This document shows positions 63,880-64,000 of a DNA stretch of 64,000 nt, piece by piece. Position numbers and translations under genes: made by a program. Below the pieces are notes generated by a model that ran no database searches, was not told where the DNA came from, and saw nothing but the letters and a program-made list of their open reading frames with translations. Positions within the stretch are counted from its first letter, which is position 1; each line of letters begins with the position of its first letter. Origin of the DNA: Desulfobacter sp. (lineage in GTDB: Bacteria > Desulfobacterota > Desulfobacteria > Desulfobacterales > Desulfobacteraceae); contig CP054838.1 in NCBI GenBank assembly GCA_028768545.1, positions 3,211,001 to 3,275,000 on the forward strand, in the 5' to 3' direction.

Positions 63880-64000
63880 GAAAAAACCGCCTTTGACAAA
63901 ATTTCCTGTGTGGGCATGTCCGAGCATGTGGGAAAGGCCAATATGAGACTTTTTTTTCAAATGGCATATGAGGCTCTCAAACCCGGCGGCCTGTTTTTGC
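63880..64000 (+). pseudogene. cfa: cyclopropane-fatty-acyl-phospholipid synthase, continuation after the IS
   Basis: Beyond the target duplication the cfa frame resumes: EKTAFDKISCVGMSEHVGKA, then NMRLFFQMAYEALKPGGLFL to the window edge. VGMSEHVG is the conserved Cfa segment holding the active-site Glu-His. The 3' end lies outside the window. Confidence 0.88.

Noticed and set aside
1..64000. CRISPR array, prophage or conjugative element
   Set aside because: No regularly spaced repeats, cas, phage structural or transfer genes were found; the only mobile DNA is IS256, IS4 and IS6 family elements plus remnants.

Overview
The window looks like a chromosomal segment of an anaerobic, probably marine, Desulfobacterota (Desulfobacterales-type sulfate reducer). 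This is inferred from gene content: a taurine-dissimilation set that releases sulfite, TRAP and Dcu dicarboxylate transport, multi-domain response regulators, and a DUF3683-type FAD/Fe-S dehydrogenase next to serA. No 16S rRNA or dsr gene is present to prove it.

Layout. 1-6.0 kb: a lipoprotein gene leaving the window, a soluble PAS histidine kinase with a Rossmann-like N-terminus, its sigma54-type response regulator, and behind a probable sigma54 promoter an unusual double-receiver protein with duplicated Cys-rich modules. 6.1-8.1 kb: a LysE exporter remnant cut by an IS256-family element. 8.2-10.4 kb: PpiD-like foldase and tRNA-Ala. 10.4-11.1 kb: a gene-free stretch that probably encodes a small RNA and carries a 25-bp operator. 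11.2-15.8 kb: TRAP transporter, asparaginase and FCD-GntR regulator. 16-22 kb: LysR regulator, and HtrA with an OmpR-type two-component system. 22-24.6 kb: small membrane protein, ABC-F ATPase, cyclic-nucleotide-binding protein. 25-34 kb: a six-gene operon prfC-serC-serA-FAD/Fe-S dehydrogenase-rsmE-small ORF. 34.4-38.1 kb: an ATC-hydrolase-family protein and a type III secretion chaperone with a large candidate effector gene that carries two in-frame stop codons. 38.2-39.5 kb: IS4-family element. 39.8-45 kb: trmL, then xsc-tpa-ald for taurine. 45-50 kb: tetR-SDR-ThDP enzyme-BASS transporter-SDR cluster. 50.4-55 kb: UDP-glucose dehydrogenase and aminopeptidase N. 55-64 kb: an IS-scarred region with two inverted IS6-family copies, truncated transketolase and receiver genes, a Dcu transporter, a second IS4 copy and a cfa gene split by the second IS256 copy.

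How the genes work together. Tpa moves the taurine amino group to pyruvate, Ald recycles the alanine, and Xsc cleaves sulfoacetaldehyde to acetyl phosphate and sulfite, which a sulfate reducer can respire. SerA and the FAD/Fe-S dehydrogenase are translated back to back, consistent with reoxidation of D-2-hydroxyglutarate made by SerA. Several genes (dctM, asparaginase, ugd, transketolase fragment, cfa) are broken by single-base changes in homopolymer runs. That pattern suggests sequencing error at least as much as biology. The in-frame stops in dctQ and in the candidate effector are not of that kind.
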